Origin: Xiphias gladius
Lineage: Eukaryota > Chordata > Actinopteri > Istiophoriformes > Xiphiidae
Length of the DNA: 64,000 nucleotides
Reading direction: 5' to 3'
Assembly: GCF_016859285.1 (NCBI RefSeq)
Contig: NC_053407.1
Coordinates: 19,092,699 to 19,156,698 of the forward strand
Shown: positions 14,713 through 27,900 of the stretch, one piece after another
How the letters are laid out: the number at the start of each line of letters is the position of its first letter
How positions within the stretch are numbered: the stretch's first letter is position 1
Translations under genes and position numbers: made by a program
The notes under the pieces: model-generated
What the model was told of the DNA's origin: nothing
Seen by the model: only the letters and a program-made list of their open reading frames with translations
Database searches by the model: none

Positions 14713-15051
14713 GGGGTAACACTTTACCTTATGTCTTCCTATATATAAACATTTAATAAGTGGTTTAAGACATACAATAATGAATTATTTATTAATGCAT
14801 CTGTCAACAGCTACAACTCGTCCTGTGGAGGAACCCATATGTGGGAGCCGGTGTATAAACGGATAATAGTTATAGTAGTTTTAATGATATAAAATATGTC
14901 TTCATGGGTAAAGTTATAGCTGTTGACAAATAACGTGGTTTAATTAACACTTAAAAATGTCCTTAAAGCCTCTTACAACTACATTATTGTGTTAAATGTT
15001 TATATACTGCTGATAAATAAAATAGGGGTATTTAAAGTAAAATGTTACCAG
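14713..15051. mobile_element. MITE-like element with terminal inverted repeats
   Basis: The left end GGTAACACTTTACCTTA (14715-14731) and the reverse complement of the right end, GGTAACATTTTACTTTA (15033-15049), match at 15 of 17 positions. The interior is AT-rich and has no coding frame. A TAAG follows the right end, and a similar TAAG precedes the left end, so a short target duplication is possible but not certain. It is a non-autonomous DNA element whose superfamily I cannot tell. Confidence 0.75.
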
Positions 15052-16374
15052 TAAGGGGAATGAACCAGTAAAAAGTAATTGTTTTTAGTCACAAATCTGG
15101 TATTTAACACTGCTTTATATTATGTAAGACCAATTTCTCAAACCAGGCTGCAGTTTAATCAATAAAAAGTAATTTCTTTTTTTTTTTTTTTTTTTAATTC
15201 TTTACAATTGCCATTTTGTTTATATGTTATTTCAAAGTGTGATTAGACTTTGCTCTAATCAGTTGATACGGCTTCCTGCTCCACCTGGGAGGATGACGAG
15301 CTCCCTCAGGGGAACAGCAGGTCCAAGTCCGTGTTTCGTGGCAGGTGTTCCTACAAAAGCATCTAATTGCCTCCATCGCAGCATTGTACCCTGTTCCTCT
15401 GACTCCAGTGATCCTTGAGATTTTCCCAATAGCATAGCTGACAACATCCATCTGTATAATAAATTGAAGCTGTTAACCGTTTGCCTATCCATTCAAAGCT
15501 AAATAAACTTAAGCTTAAGTGGCGAGCAATCTATTAAATGTCAAACAGGCTGATTAAACGCTCTCTACAATTACGCTATTCCTGTGCCATTTTATGTACC
15601 TTTCATATCTAAAAGTCTCTGCTGCAATTGTCCTCAACAATCTGATGCTCACAGACTGAATTCAATGCATTAAATTCAGGCTCTGCTGTAAAATATCACA
15701 TTTTCATCTGCTAGATCTGATATCAATACAGCAAGCTGAGAGAAAAACAGAATAGCTTGTGGCAGCTTTACAATTTAAACAATATTAGGAGAGAAATTAG
15801 AGGACATCATGAATGAATATCTCCAGTAATCTGTCCTTGTAAGTTTGATCACAGAAATACAGACTTGTTGAATGCAGCTGCAAAGCCCACAGCATTTCCT
15901 TTTCTCCAAGCAAGCATCCAGCTTTTTTTTCAATTCATCTTGCTCTAAGAGGCATGAACATTACAAGTCGGCCACAGCAATCCCCCTCAAATAATTTCCC
16001 GTCCCACATTAGTAAAACAGCCATGAAGTAGAGGGGCGTCATCAATTTCTACAGGGCAATAATAACAAAGAGGTTAGGAACTCACAGTCCTCTGCTGACA
16101 CTTACACTTCACACCATGTTATAAAACTCTCCACAAATTCCCTCTATTTTCCATTTCATTTCCTTAGCAGTTAAAATCCTTTGATGCATACCAAGAATTG
16201 TCAGACACCACCAAGCTCGTACACCAAGAATTGTCAAAACCCCAGGCATAATGAAGACCTTCTCATTCAGAGGTAAGTGAGTACAGTAAATCACAACTAT
16301 ATGAAGGCTCTCATCACAACCATGAAAATGTATGTAAGAGCATGAGTAGGGTTGACGCCAAAGTCAGGGGCCCA

Positions 16375-16705
16375 CAACCGAAGAGGGATCACAAAAATAC
16401 CATGTTAATTTAGCATGTTAGCATGCTAGCATTTGCTAATTAGCACTAAACGCAAAGTGGAGCTGAGACTGATGGGAATGTAATTAGTTTTTCAGGTATT
16501 TGGTCATAAACCAAAGTATCAAGCAAATTAAATTTTGATCTGACAATGACATTTCATTAAAATGCATCCTCTGGGGACCATGAATTTCTGTACAAAAAAT
16601 TGCATGGCAATCCATCCAATAGTTGTTGAGATACTTCGGTCTGGAACAAAGCAGTGGACTGACAGATATTGCAATCTCTAGAGCTGTGCCCCTGACATGG
16701 CTAAA
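16375..16705 (-). repeat. Dispersed teleost repeat, family R1, copy B
   Basis: Reverse-orientation copy of the element at 6050-6430. Read on the minus strand it runs 'atctcaacaactattggatg', then 'ggtttatgaccaaa', then the 'gctagcatgctaacatgc' tail. It has no coding content, and its edges are approximate. Confidence 0.75.
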
Positions 16706-17934
16706 ATAATTTCTTTCAGGGGCACAGAATTAGGTCAGTCTTAAAACAGAGGAAAAAATCCATAAATTGTCCAAGAAATTTTTTTTTTTTTAATTTATGT
16801 TTTTTACCACTCATGCTGTTCCTTTCATAATTAATCACATGATGGCTTCTGCTGTTTGTTAAGTTGCAGATTTATCTGCGAAAAGGCCCAAAACAATGAG
16901 CCCTACCTGAGGCGCTCTCTTAGTGCAGGTTCCACATGCCAAACTTAAGGTCATTTAGTTAGCCCTTTGGACCCTGACCTGACCCTGGAGTCTAATCCTC
17001 CGGCATAAATCCGAGGCCAGCATCAACCTAAATCAACAGCGAACCTGACAGTATTACCATATATCATATTTAAGAGGTAGATATTATGGGCTGCCAGTCA
17101 GAGTACAGGACCAAACATCTAATAAATTAAAGGAAATTTGTCTCTGATGCACAAACTCTGTGTCCAGACCAAAAAGAAGAGATAACAAAACGTCGTCATG
17201 CAGAAGGATAACACTTTGTGCTGCTAAGCAAACGAGTGAAGCTCTACACTGATTTCTTCATTACATAAGGACTTAATAACATAAAACTGCATTCAGTTTT
17301 ATCCTGCATGAGACTGAACTGGACAATGCAATATATGCAAGACAAGAGGGGAAAATGTCCTGAGGTGACACTGCTCCACCTAAACAGGCCATAAAGCTGT
17401 ATTACTGATCCACCTCTTGTTGTCAGTTATACAGATCAGGGTGATGACATGCATAATACATGAAGTCAGTCAACCACAGGTTCCCTCTCCGAACATGTCA
17501 CAGTCAGTTCGTGGAAACAATCATCAATAGATGAATCTGGAAGCTCTTCATATAGTGGTCCCCTGCTGTCGGACAAGCTGAAACCCTTCAGTTACTGGCT
17601 TCAGCTCAAATTCCTGCTGAAGTGGGAATAGAAGTAAATCTCCCTGTTCTGTGTAGCACAGACATTTCACAAGTAGGGACGGTCTTCAGCTTGTGCACGA
17701 GGTGATGATGCCCCCTGACTGACACATTTTTCACACTTGCTGGTAAGGTTTACAGAGGAGAAACACACACTATCATGGGCAAAGCCACATACAAACCCAA
17801 TCCACTCAGAAAATATATTGTTACTTCATAATTCTTGTAATTAATTAAACGAGAAAAGAAAAATGCATAATTATCATTAATTAAGATACAGTAGGGACAG
17901 TTGTAAGAAAATCATCCTTGTATTCGAGATACAA

Positions 17935-18290
17935 AAACGTAGAGACAAGACAATTAGTCAATTGATTAACAGAAAATTAATCAGAAACTATTTTGATTGA
18001 TTAATCTAATTGATTAATTTAATTGATTAATAATTTCAGTCATTTTTCAAGCAAAATTGTTAAACATTTGCTGGTTCCAGCTTCTCGAATGTGAGGATTT
18101 GCTGCTATCTCTGGGTTTGGGGTTGTTCGTCGACAAGAAAAGAAATTTGAAAATGTCACCTTGGGCTCTGAGAATTTAAATTGACTTTTTTTTTTTCTTT
18201 TTTCTTTTTTTTTTTTGTACTGTTTTCTAACATTTTAGAAAATAATCGATCAAGAAAATAGTTGGTAGATGAATCAGGGACGATAGTACT
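17935..18290 (-). repeat. Dispersed repeat, family R2 (AATTGATTAATC-rich ends)
   Basis: One end is rich in 'attgattaat'. The body reads 'ccagcttctcgaatgtgagg', followed by a T-rich tract and 'aataatcgatcaagaaaata'. The body recurs at 22.2-22.45, 33.14-33.31 and 52.59-52.93 kb. It resembles a short non-autonomous element that is very common in teleosts. Class is not certain. Confidence 0.75.
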
Positions 18291-20277
18291 CATTACTTCC
18301 ACCCTACAAAGATGTTTACTAAACCTAAACGCTAAAATATCCAACACCTCAGATCCCTAAGAGCTGTTTACTGTTACTCTAAGAACCTCTAATGTCATCC
18401 TGCTCTGTCTTTCAATTGGTCTGTGGTTCTACATCTTTGGTGTTTCAGTATACATACAGTCTGAAATACTGTTTATTGTACCTGTTCCCTAAAGTGTTTT
18501 TGTCTCAAAACGTACATTCCTCCAGTTGCTTTTGGCAACAGGAGGAATGCAACATGCAACATCAACATCAATGACAAACTGGAATCATGTTTGGAATCTG
18601 TTTAAGCTTTGTGATGGTTTTATTCACAAGTCTAATTGGTTCACTGATTAGACTTACAAATAACCTCTGTGCATTCTTAAACTGACATCCCTACAAACTG
18701 ATTAAATATTTTTAAATATTATTTTCACCATGATTAAGAAAGGTTGGCTGAGTGGGGGCTGGATGATCTGAACATCCCCCAAGTTGTCTGTTAATGCCCT
18801 ACAATCAAACCCTGCAGGAGCTCACGCTGCTGCATTTTCAACATCAGTAAATAGTCTAAATAGTTGTTGAATAATTGTTTTCCAGTGGGTATAAATAAAG
18901 AACCATTTAGCCGTCAGACTGCAGAGACAAAAACAGGGTGCCACATTATCCCCAGCATTCACTCCTTTCTACTTTCACCAATTTACTTTTTTTATTTAGC
19001 TCGGTATTGATCGGAGCCCGCATCCAGTCTTATTTCAGATGTTTATTTGACAGTAGCTGGCAGTTTGTGTGATTGTCAGGCTCACATATGATCAACCTGT
19101 TTGTCCTCACCCCCTTTAATCCTCTGAGGCCATAATCAATATTTCCCTTGGAGACCTTTCTCCCTTTTCCCTGTCACTCCACCTTGAAACGCGGTGTGAA
19201 TTTAAAGGCCACGGCAGTGCGGCGAGGGGAAACACCCGCCAGAAAGGAACACCTGCTCACATAAATCAATTAAAGGTGTGTCAATCTAGTACTGAGTCCC
19301 TTACTTAAAGGAGTAGCCCCAACACATTGGTAGTCAGCCTACTCATAACTGAAATACATTACTTGCAGTCCATTGATCCCTGGAAAGAGCCTTTTGTCTT
19401 AACCTGAGCTGAACAATCGCCAATTCTAACAACAGGTTACAGGTACGTTCACTTCACAACATCTTGCCTTTTATTACGTCAGCACCTCAAACTAATGCTC
19501 ACACCTGATTTTCCTTCCTCACCTAACACCTGCAGCTAACCTGCATGACCTCCTGGATCATGAAGTCCCAAACACTTGGACCAAAGGTAGTCAAACCCAA
19601 TCCACCAACCCAGCTACACTGCCATCCCTGGAGCCAATGCCGCTGGTGTGGCAAAAAAATGTAATCGTTTGCATGTAAACTCACCTTCCTCAGCTGCGAA
19701 TGGATTTGCCAACTAAAACCATATCCAATCCTAGTTGAAACCGAAAATGGCCTAACTAACTAACAAAAACATGCTCCAGCTGGCATCTTTAACACCCAAA
19801 CCTAAACTTTATTAGTAGTTAATTATTCATGGCTAACATCAGGTAGATACAATTCTCAACTGGGTAAAATCGTTAGCAGTCACCATGACAACAAGGTCGC
19901 CCGAATTGGAGCCACAGCAGAGGGAAAACATCACAGCAAACTATGAGGATGTGTAAGCCGAAGAAATAAACTTATCCCATGAATAATTGCATTCACTTCC
20001 GTGGAGGTCAGAATTTAAAGTGGCCTCACTGAAGCTTCCTTATCAAATTCAAGTAAATTAGTTTAAAGATGGTGCAGGTTTTCTAGATATCCTTAAAATC
20101 ACAGGATTCTTGCAGCTTTGTTTCAGGGACTATGTACGGGGCTATATTTATTTTTATATATATTTTTTTTATTGTTATCGTTATTATTTATTTATTTTTA
20201 ATTTCAGACCAAACATTTTTAGGCTGCTCTCACTCGCATCATTGTTTTACAAGCCAAGGTGCCTTCCTGTTCAGGGA

Positions 20278-20343
20278 TGCTGCTGCTGCTGCTGATGCTG
20301 CTGCTGCTGCTGATGCTGATGCTGCCGCCGCCGCCGCCGCTGC
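20278..20343. repeat. Composite triplet repeat (CTG/CAG with CCG/CGG)
   Basis: About 21 triplets: CTG units interrupted by GATG, then an uninterrupted CCG run of five to six, then CTG. Read on the minus strand it is CGG units followed by CAG and CAT units. It sits at the left edge of the CpG block. An Ala-rich plus-strand frame crosses it, but nothing around that frame looks coding. Confidence 0.9.
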
Positions 20344-21346
20344 TCGCACACATCAACGTACAGTATCATGCTGTTGTCCGTGTGTGGTGAGATCACATTA
20401 TCTCACATCCCAGGGAAATGGATAGAAATGGCCCCTCCCACTCTGCCCCCCCACCCCCACCCCACGCTCCTCGATCCTCGGTAGCAGCAGGTGTTATTCT
20501 CGCATAACCTGAAGATTTAGGTGGTAATCAGCATTACCTCTCAGCCCCCAGAGAGTTATTTATGCTGTACGGCGACGGCAGGGGGACACGAGTCGAGTGC
20601 GTTTCTGGGCACCCGATGAGAGAAAATCACGCCTCAGAAACACGTGGGAGAGATTACTCAAATATGCCTCCTTTGTACCCTCCGTACCCCTCTCGCTGCT
20701 GCACGGTTACCCCTCCCCGTCAAACTGATAAGCTGCAGCCCGTCTCCTTAGTATTTCTGCAGGATGTCGGAAGGTGTGGAGCACCGCAAATGAACCTATA
20801 TGACACTCGGGCTTCACGGCAGCTGAAGGCTTTGACCTTGTGTTATGTTGCCCCCTTAAGTAGGTAGTTGTTGTTAATGTTTTGGACATTTTACAACACA
20901 AGGCGGTGCACACCGGCAAAAAAAATAAATAAATAAATAAAAAATGCTGCAGATGATAAAGTGTCTCTGTGTACAACAGGTTCACAATTAACCGTTCACA
21001 GTGTAGTGAAATGAATGCGGGGTTGAGCAAATGATAAGCAGCCTCCTAGGAGGCAATTAATTGCACTGACATTACATAATGACAGCCCACACTTTTCCCA
21101 CCAACATCACCCGTCCGCGCCAAAGGACGGGGCTGTTTTAAAAAAAAAAAAAAATACAAATTGGAATTCGGAAAAAAAACCCCCAAAAAACCCCACGGGG
21201 GTCAACGGGGGAAGTGTGACAGCGCGTCCCCACCTTCTCGTGTCGGGCAGTCCCCTCGGAGAGAAACAGCGGGTCAGAAATGAAAACACCTTCAAAGTGT
21301 CAGGGCGCTCCTCGCAAAGAGTGGCAATTGTTGACGGGGCTCTCAC

Positions 21347-21380
21347 CTTTGCCGCTGTCCTCTTCCCTGTTCAGATACAT
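21347..21380 (-). CDS. Possible first coding exon of an unidentified minus-strand gene
   Basis: In the CpG block, minus strand, the sequence ACAGCC-ATG opens a frame reading MYLNREEDSGK plus one base, then AAAG/GTGAGA, a strong splice donor. The frame stays open upstream of the ATG for dozens of codons, so the true start could be further up. I do not recognise the peptide. No second exon was found between 1 and 21 kb, which would mean a first intron longer than 20 kb. The call rests only on the CpG setting, the start context and the donor site. Confidence 0.3.
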
Positions 21381-21570
21381 GGCTGTTATCTCACTCCGGG
21401 GCGGATACGACGGCGCTGCCTCCGCTGTGCTGGCTGGTACTCCGCTGGCGTGCGTCGTGGACTCCGCTGCTGCGGCGTGTAGTAGCGGCTGTTTGTTGTT
21501 TTGTTGCTCCTCGACAGCCTCTCCTCTCCTCCTAGCGGATAGGTAGGCTAACCAGTTCGAGACTCTCGCT

Positions 21571-21604
21571 ATCTCCCTCCCTCCCTCTCTCTCTCTCTCC
21601 GCCT

Positions 21605-21650
<46 letters not shown>
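21571..21650. repeat. (CT)n microsatellite
   Basis: A polypyrimidine tract dominated by CT repeats with short C runs. It lies upstream of the putative minus-strand first exon, as (GA)n on that strand. Confidence 0.95.
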
Positions 21651-21799
21651 ATAACCACCGCTTCACTGGGGCTCGGAGGACAAAATGGGGAAAAGTGACT
21701 TTTGCAGCTGTGCGAAGTCCGCGCCGCCCGTTTGATTTGCCGCCACAAATCAGTCAAGCCGAGCTACACGAGCTCATTGGAAATCTCCTAATTGGTGGG

Positions 21800-22590
21800 A
21801 TAAGTATACAGAAGTAGAAATATCAAGCATAAGTAAGTATAAAGTACTCAATTATAAGAAAAAGACATGCAAATCAAATTAATACTTAAGCAAAAGTATC
21901 ATCAGCAAAATCTACACAAGTACTATGAACACTCATTTTGCAGAATTGGCTCTGTGTAATATTATGTAAATGTTAAAATACATTCACAAAACATATAACG
22001 TAAAATAAATATAAAGAATCATACCGCGAAATAAACTGTTTTATTATTCCAGATTCATTCACGGGAAAAGAGCATTTTAATGCTGTACCTGGTCAATGTA
22101 GAGCTAATTTTAGCTGCCTTGTATACTGCTGGGTGGTTTCATCTATAAAATATATACCATGTTTTATGAGATGATCGTGTGCTTTGTATGTAAAATAGTG
22201 CTGAATCAGTTGATTGCCAGAAAATTGGTTACCAACTAGTTTGATAATTGAGAAATCATTCAAGGCATTTATCAAGCAAAAACGCCCCCCAAAAAAAACT
22301 GATTAGTTCCAGCCTCTCCAATGTGAGGATTTGTGTTTTCTCTCTTCTGATTTACATAATTGTAAAATGAATAGATTTGGATTTTGGACTGTTGGTCAGA
22401 TAAAACAAGACATTTGAAGGAATGTCGTGGAATAACAAGTGCAATATTTCCCTATGAAATATCATAGTGAACTGGAATTATAAATCAACGAAAAACGGAA
22501 ATGCTCGAGTCAAGTACAAGCATCTCAAAATCATACATATTCACAGTACTTGAGCAAGTGCACTCAATTACTTTCCACCATTGGCTCTTT
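21800..22590 (-). repeat. Dispersed repeat family R3, interrupted by an R2 copy
   Basis: Read on the minus strand, the right end starts 'gccaatggtggaaagtaatt' and continues with 'cttgctcaagtact'. The left end carries the 'acttaagtattaa' type sequence. This matches the R3 copies at 48.4-48.8 and 51.25-51.6 kb. Between about 22,195 and 22,450 the R3 body is broken by an R2 element ('ccagcctctccaatgtgagg'), after which R3 resumes with 'caatatttccctatgaaat'. Confidence 0.65.
22195..22450 (-). repeat. R2 element nested inside R3
   Basis: Contains 'attagttccagcctctccaa' and 'actgttggtcagataaaaca', matching the R2 bodies at 17.9 and 52.6 kb. It is shorter than the copy at 52.6 kb, so it is internally deleted or truncated. 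Confidence 0.65.
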
Positions 22591-22599
22591 TAAACCGCA

Positions 22600-24940
22600 A
22601 TGACAAATTAGTTACTAAAGCAACAACATACTAATGGATCGGTTTGAAAACTCTGCTTTAGTTTCAGTAAACACTGACCCCCTCTGCCCCCGTCACTTCA
22701 ACTATGCCCCGCCTGCCGCATATCCATATCCCCATCCCTTATACCAGTGGTCGGCAGATGGTCTTGTATTCAGAAACACTGTCCTATGCGAGGTTATCAA
22801 CAACATTATTAGGCGCAGGCCAGAGATTAAGAGCTCTCAAGGAGTAATTGGGTGCGTCCTCTGCCAGTTTTTGATGCGAGGTGATGCGGCTGCTATGCAA
22901 ATACTCCCCAACTGAGATGTGGATGAGATGTAGATTATTTTACCACTCAGTATTCAGGCTGTTTTACATCACACATAGGCAGCCCTGTTAGTGGAGAAGG
23001 AACAATTTGTCCATGACCTTGACTTAGTCCTAGAAAAATCCAGTCAGTAGACAATTTATACCAATTTCTTCAATTCATTTTCCTTCTTGCTCTCAGAGCA
23101 AATTTCCAATTTGTGATGGAACTTCTTGTTACTTGAAGCTGGTAAACGGAGACATGGAACATTATAAAATAAATGGGATAAACCACAGCACAAAGCCAGA
23201 ATTACCACATTGCCATTTGCTAGAAATGGTTAAAACAGATGTAGAGTTTTTATTGTTCTTCGCAGCCTTTCGGTGGCTCTCAGTGTGCCTGAGTAATAAC
23301 TATGCAGGTCCTCCTTACAAGCCTGCAAAACAGAAAGCTAATATTCCATTCAGTCATGTGGCTCTCTGATATCGCAGATTACAATAGGATATGAGTAGAG
23401 CTGTACTGTAGATGCAAATGCATTTGCAATACCGCAACTAACAGTTTGCCTGCATTTTGTCAATAGAGCTGGGAAGGTCATTTGCTCAAAGCATCCTGCA
23501 GTGATTTCCATTTGATTATATTTTGTTTTGCACTGCGCCCCGTGCTATTTGCTCACTATTAAGGATCTTTTGCCATTTGTTAGAATTCTCTGCAGACTAA
23601 TTTGACCACTGTCTATTCCCAGATTTCCCCCTCCTGTGCTCCCAGCATCATTGTGCCTGTCACTGATGCATCTGTCTCCACGGGTATCTATAAATACCCC
23701 CTTCTCTCCCCTTCAAAAACCTGATTCCCATTGATTTAGTGACCTATTTACACATCACCACCATCCCCTCCCTTCCTCCGGCTCTCTGCTCCTTCTATCG
23801 ATGGTCCTTTACTGTCTCCACCTCTTGGTTTCCCCTTCCCTCCATCAACTCTCCCTTTAAGCTCAACTTAGACCTCCTTTTCCTCCACCTTCTCCTCTCC
23901 TCTTGCAGGAAAGCATGAAAGCCTAATAATAGTTCACGGTGGAAGCTTAAGTCATGACACATGAAAGGGATTTGAGTGAGCATAAGAACAGTGGCTGGTG
24001 CTCACTCCTATATTTCAAAGTCTTGTCATTGTAGTAAACTGATCCTTTGGCTAATCTCTTGTGTGTGTAAACACTGGAGTAGATAGTCTGATGAAAGGAG
24101 TCTCTCGGAGAGGCACAAAATTCAATTCGAAATCTGGCTGCGGCTGAAATCAGACCTACATTAAACAGACATATAGAAAGACAGCAGTGTCTATGGGTGT
24201 GTGTACGTGCAGGGTTATATGAAAGCACTATGATGTAATTATGCTGCAGGGTGTGCAAAATAGCACCCTGGAAACTAATGCTATAAGCAGGTATGTTGAA
24301 TATATTGCAAGGGCTTAATAATGAATAAACCCCTGTCACAGCATCAGTTCTGCTGAAACGCGCAGGAAACATGTTGGATTTATAAACCACAAACGTTAGG
24401 TGAAATCCCCAAGAAGACATATTTCCATTCTCTTATCATGCAACTTATAAACACGGGAAAAAAACAGAGATCACGGGCAAAAAAGGCACATCTGTGTGTA
24501 AGCTATATCACAGCTGCAAGAGACAGAATCTAGCATGACTGAGAATAAGATAGCTAGACAGCGAGTGAGACTGGAGCGCATGATTTACTGCCACACCAAC
24601 CAAGCTTAGCACTGTTGACACTATTCCCACTCCCATGCCAGGACCGTAGCGCTGCTGCGCAACCACACTGACACCTGGTGGCTCCACAGGGCAGGAAGTC
24701 ATCACATCCCAACAGCCTCAGCTATTCTTGCGCCCCAAGGAGCCACAATGTCACCCTCATACTCTTCAAAACACTGCCCTGCTGTTTGGTTTTCACAGCA
24801 CTATTACAGACAGGAACGGCAGCGTCACTTCTTTTGTATCGTGTCACACGACCACTGGACCTTGAAAGCAGATACAGTGATGAGTGTAAAAAACAAAAAC
24901 AAAAAACACAGGCGTAACCCTCACCACAGACAACTACATT
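22600..24940. other. No gene seen
   Basis: Unique-looking sequence without a supported exon. Several frames of 60-160 codons occur on both strands, but none shows a family motif or paired splice sites. Confidence 0.6.
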
Positions 24941-24944
24941 AGGC

Positions 24945-27900
24945 GATTTCAGGACAGTCAGTTTATTGAACAGCAAATTGTGACAGGAAACACAGTACTT
25001 TTTGTTTTGTTTTGTTTTTTTTCACTGCATTGGAAACAATGCCTAGGACAACTGTGTCATTCATCACACATATTCATAAACACCCTCTATGTCACAGAGG
25101 GACACTTTGTAGATGGACAGTGGGGTGGGGGCCCTTGTTTTTAAAGTGCTTTAATGCACAGTTCCTCTCGGAGGAAGAGAACAGAGGCCGCGAAGAGAGC
25201 TCAGACCCCAGAAGGCCTCCAAGGTCCCGGTTGCATTATTCATACATTGTGTGATGTCGTGATTCACAGGTTGTGTTCAGTTTTCCTAATGTGTATTTTT
25301 TTCTAGTGTCTTATCTGTGTGAGACTTTTACTTATTGCATATCAGTGAGCTGGTTCATGAATTTTTCAGTGAATGTGTAAAGCACAAATCTTTAGATTAA
25401 AATGTAATAAACTCTTCACTATAATTATAATACATCTCATAATATCTAAGTTACATTCTTATATCTGATTCATTTAGATTATGTAGGCAATATACATTTT
25501 GTCACTAACTGCTGATGGTTAACATAGTGGACACATCACATGAGTCTCTTATCATGACCTGTTGTCTCAGCCCTATTGATCAAGTTTTACAGACATAGAT
25601 AAACTTTTTTTTTACAAGACTAAAAAGTTGATCTCAATCAACATCACTGATTTAAATCAGACTTTGATCCATATCTGCAGAAGCAGCACATTCTGTAGTT
25701 GTGGGCCATGTGGTCTCTTGTGCATAATAATACTTTGTGCTTTCTTTGATTGTATACACTCTAAGTCATACATTTGGTGTGTAGAGCTTCTCTGCGTTAA
25801 CCTGCAACCCGGCTGTGGCTGCTGGGGAGAGTGGATGGCAGAAGAGTGTGACAGATAGAGGGAAACAAGGTAAAGGAGCATTGGTTCTGACAATCAAAGA
25901 GAAGAATACCGCAGTGTCACACTAAGAACTACACATCAACTACACCACTACACAGTCTGACACACACGCACATACATAACCAAATTCACAAAGTCAGAGA
26001 AAATTCACAGCTGAATAAAACAAAATGATTTGCACGACATTTTCAAGATTCAACCAAAAACAGTTCAAAAAATTTTAGGAGGGTTTGGAGAGGATCAGAA
26101 AATCATCAACAATAATCTCAACAACACAAAAATAGGCATTATGATCACAATAAGAGTATTTGTGTGATGGACTGGCAATCGGAATGTTGAAAAAACTACA
26201 ACAGTAATTCATAAAGACAAGCTCACACGAGTAGGCAGGTCTTTTTGCCATTTTTCCTTGGCTCTGCTTGTCATCTGTCAGCATGGCAGGAGGTGTCAGT
26301 CGATGTCTAGCAGTACTGCCATCCCTCCCTGACCTATGGCTTTCAGTTAAGACATTGATAACGCTGAAGATTCACTAGCATGAAATTCAGTCGGTGCAGC
26401 CTCGGTCATTAGTGCCGCCACTGTCATATTGCAGCTACGTCATGAAAGAAGCACCATTCAGAAAGACAGATGTTAAATTTACAGTCTGATGTTAGCAGCT
26501 CCCTATTGGCCTTGTCCAGAGTGTATTTCATTTCCAGAACTGTTAAAGTAGTGCCATAGGTCATTCACTTAAAACTAACTACATTTCTATCATCATTTCA
26601 TTTGGTCTTTGTTAATAAAACAGTAGGAAACCGGACAATGAGCCGACCCACAGACTTAACCAATAGCTCAGGAGAGAGGGCACCTCTGAAACACCATCCT
26701 AGATCTACTCTAGTGTTCCCCTTTGCATACAGTAAAAACAATCCTCATCAGTATGCTGCATTTAAATTCAAATGATGCTTGTTGCATTAAAACAAGTTCC
26801 TTCACTTGATATGTCCACAACCTCATAACATAAAATCACCACAATATGGATTGAGGGGGGAGCTGGAGAGGTAGGTGTGCAAATAAGCCATCATGTACAA
26901 AAAAAACAATAAATCCTAAAACATAAAGTTCATATCATCTGCATATGTACAATATAGTTAAGGTGGACACTTTGACACAGAAAAAACAACACATACAAAT
27001 ATAGAGTGCTATACCGCCTATAGAAAAGAATATTGATAAATAGATCTCACTCCCACAAATGATAATACACTAAAAGTTGCATCTTGTATCTACAGTGCAA
27101 CAGTACAATTGACGAGCTGCTTGAAAAGTGGGCACGAGGAAGGAATGTGATAGGATAATACACATCAAAGTCACCTTGATCTCCGGCGAGATAAACCAAT
27201 GGCAGGGCTTCAGTGTGGTGATGCATAAACAGGACAGTACAGGGCTGCTTTCCCCAGCGGCGTAAAGCAAACAAAACCTCTAAAGCAAACAAGCTGAGAT
27301 GTTTGGTAAAAACCATAGAACACTGAAAACACATTGGTTTGGATTTTCTGATAAGGAAAGGTTTTTCATTAGCTCTTTGGGTCCTGCCGCTGAACTCAAG
27401 TTTGCAGAGAAGAATGAAAATTGAGGGTTAACTCATCTGTAAACAATAATAGTTATGTCTGGATCTAAGGGGACGTGAGCTACTCCAGCTGAGATCTTAC
27501 TGACTCCACAATGGATGACTGTACTCATGAGGCCTCAGCGGGTGATGTCTGACCATTTGTCAGCATAATTACTGAATATCTATTAATAATGTAGCATTCT
27601 ATTAAAAATATTTTCAGCCCATTTAGTGCTCCCAGCTAATGCTTTCATCTGAATTCACAATGAATCACAAAGAGGAAATCTGCCACTGCACGGCTCTCTG
27701 TGGACTGAAATTTTAAAGCACACTGCACTTTTGGTCGTAATCCGATCAGTGATGTCACGGCAGGTGTTTTCTATCATCCCAAAACTCCTGCTGTGACATC
27801 ACTGATTGGGGTGTGGCCTCAAACACAACATGGAAAACAGTTTCCGCCTCCAGAAAAAAGTATAGAAGCTTAGGCAATGTATACATGTCGATTGGTAGCA

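Larger units (their letters stand above)
1..20200. other. Gene-poor region, no supported exon
   Basis: About 20 kb of mostly AT-rich sequence. I checked the open frames on both strands for protein family motifs and for flanking splice sites and found none I could support. The longest frame (about 190 codons, minus strand, 9998-10570) has no recognisable domain and begins at a TTG. The stretch holds microsatellites and the dispersed repeats listed separately. It could be intergenic, or a long first intron of a minus-strand gene starting at the CpG block near 21.4 kb. Confidence 0.6.
20270..21740. promoter_or_regulatory. CpG-rich block, probable promoter
   Basis: CpG density and G+C rise sharply compared with both flanks, especially at 21,340-21,540 and near 21,720. 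The block contains a triplet repeat at its left edge and a (CT)n tract at its right. On the minus strand a GCC-ATG with a good splice donor follows at 21,380-21,347. Together these suggest the start of a leftward gene. No gene downstream in that direction could be identified in the window. Confidence 0.55.

Noticed and set aside
20132..20425. Ala-rich frame over the triplet repeat
   Set aside because: The poly-Ala part is only the CTG/CCG repeat read in one frame; the flanks are not protein-like.
23947..24420. 157-codon minus-strand frame
   Set aside because: No domain or conserved pattern, and no acceptor or donor pairing with neighbouring frames.
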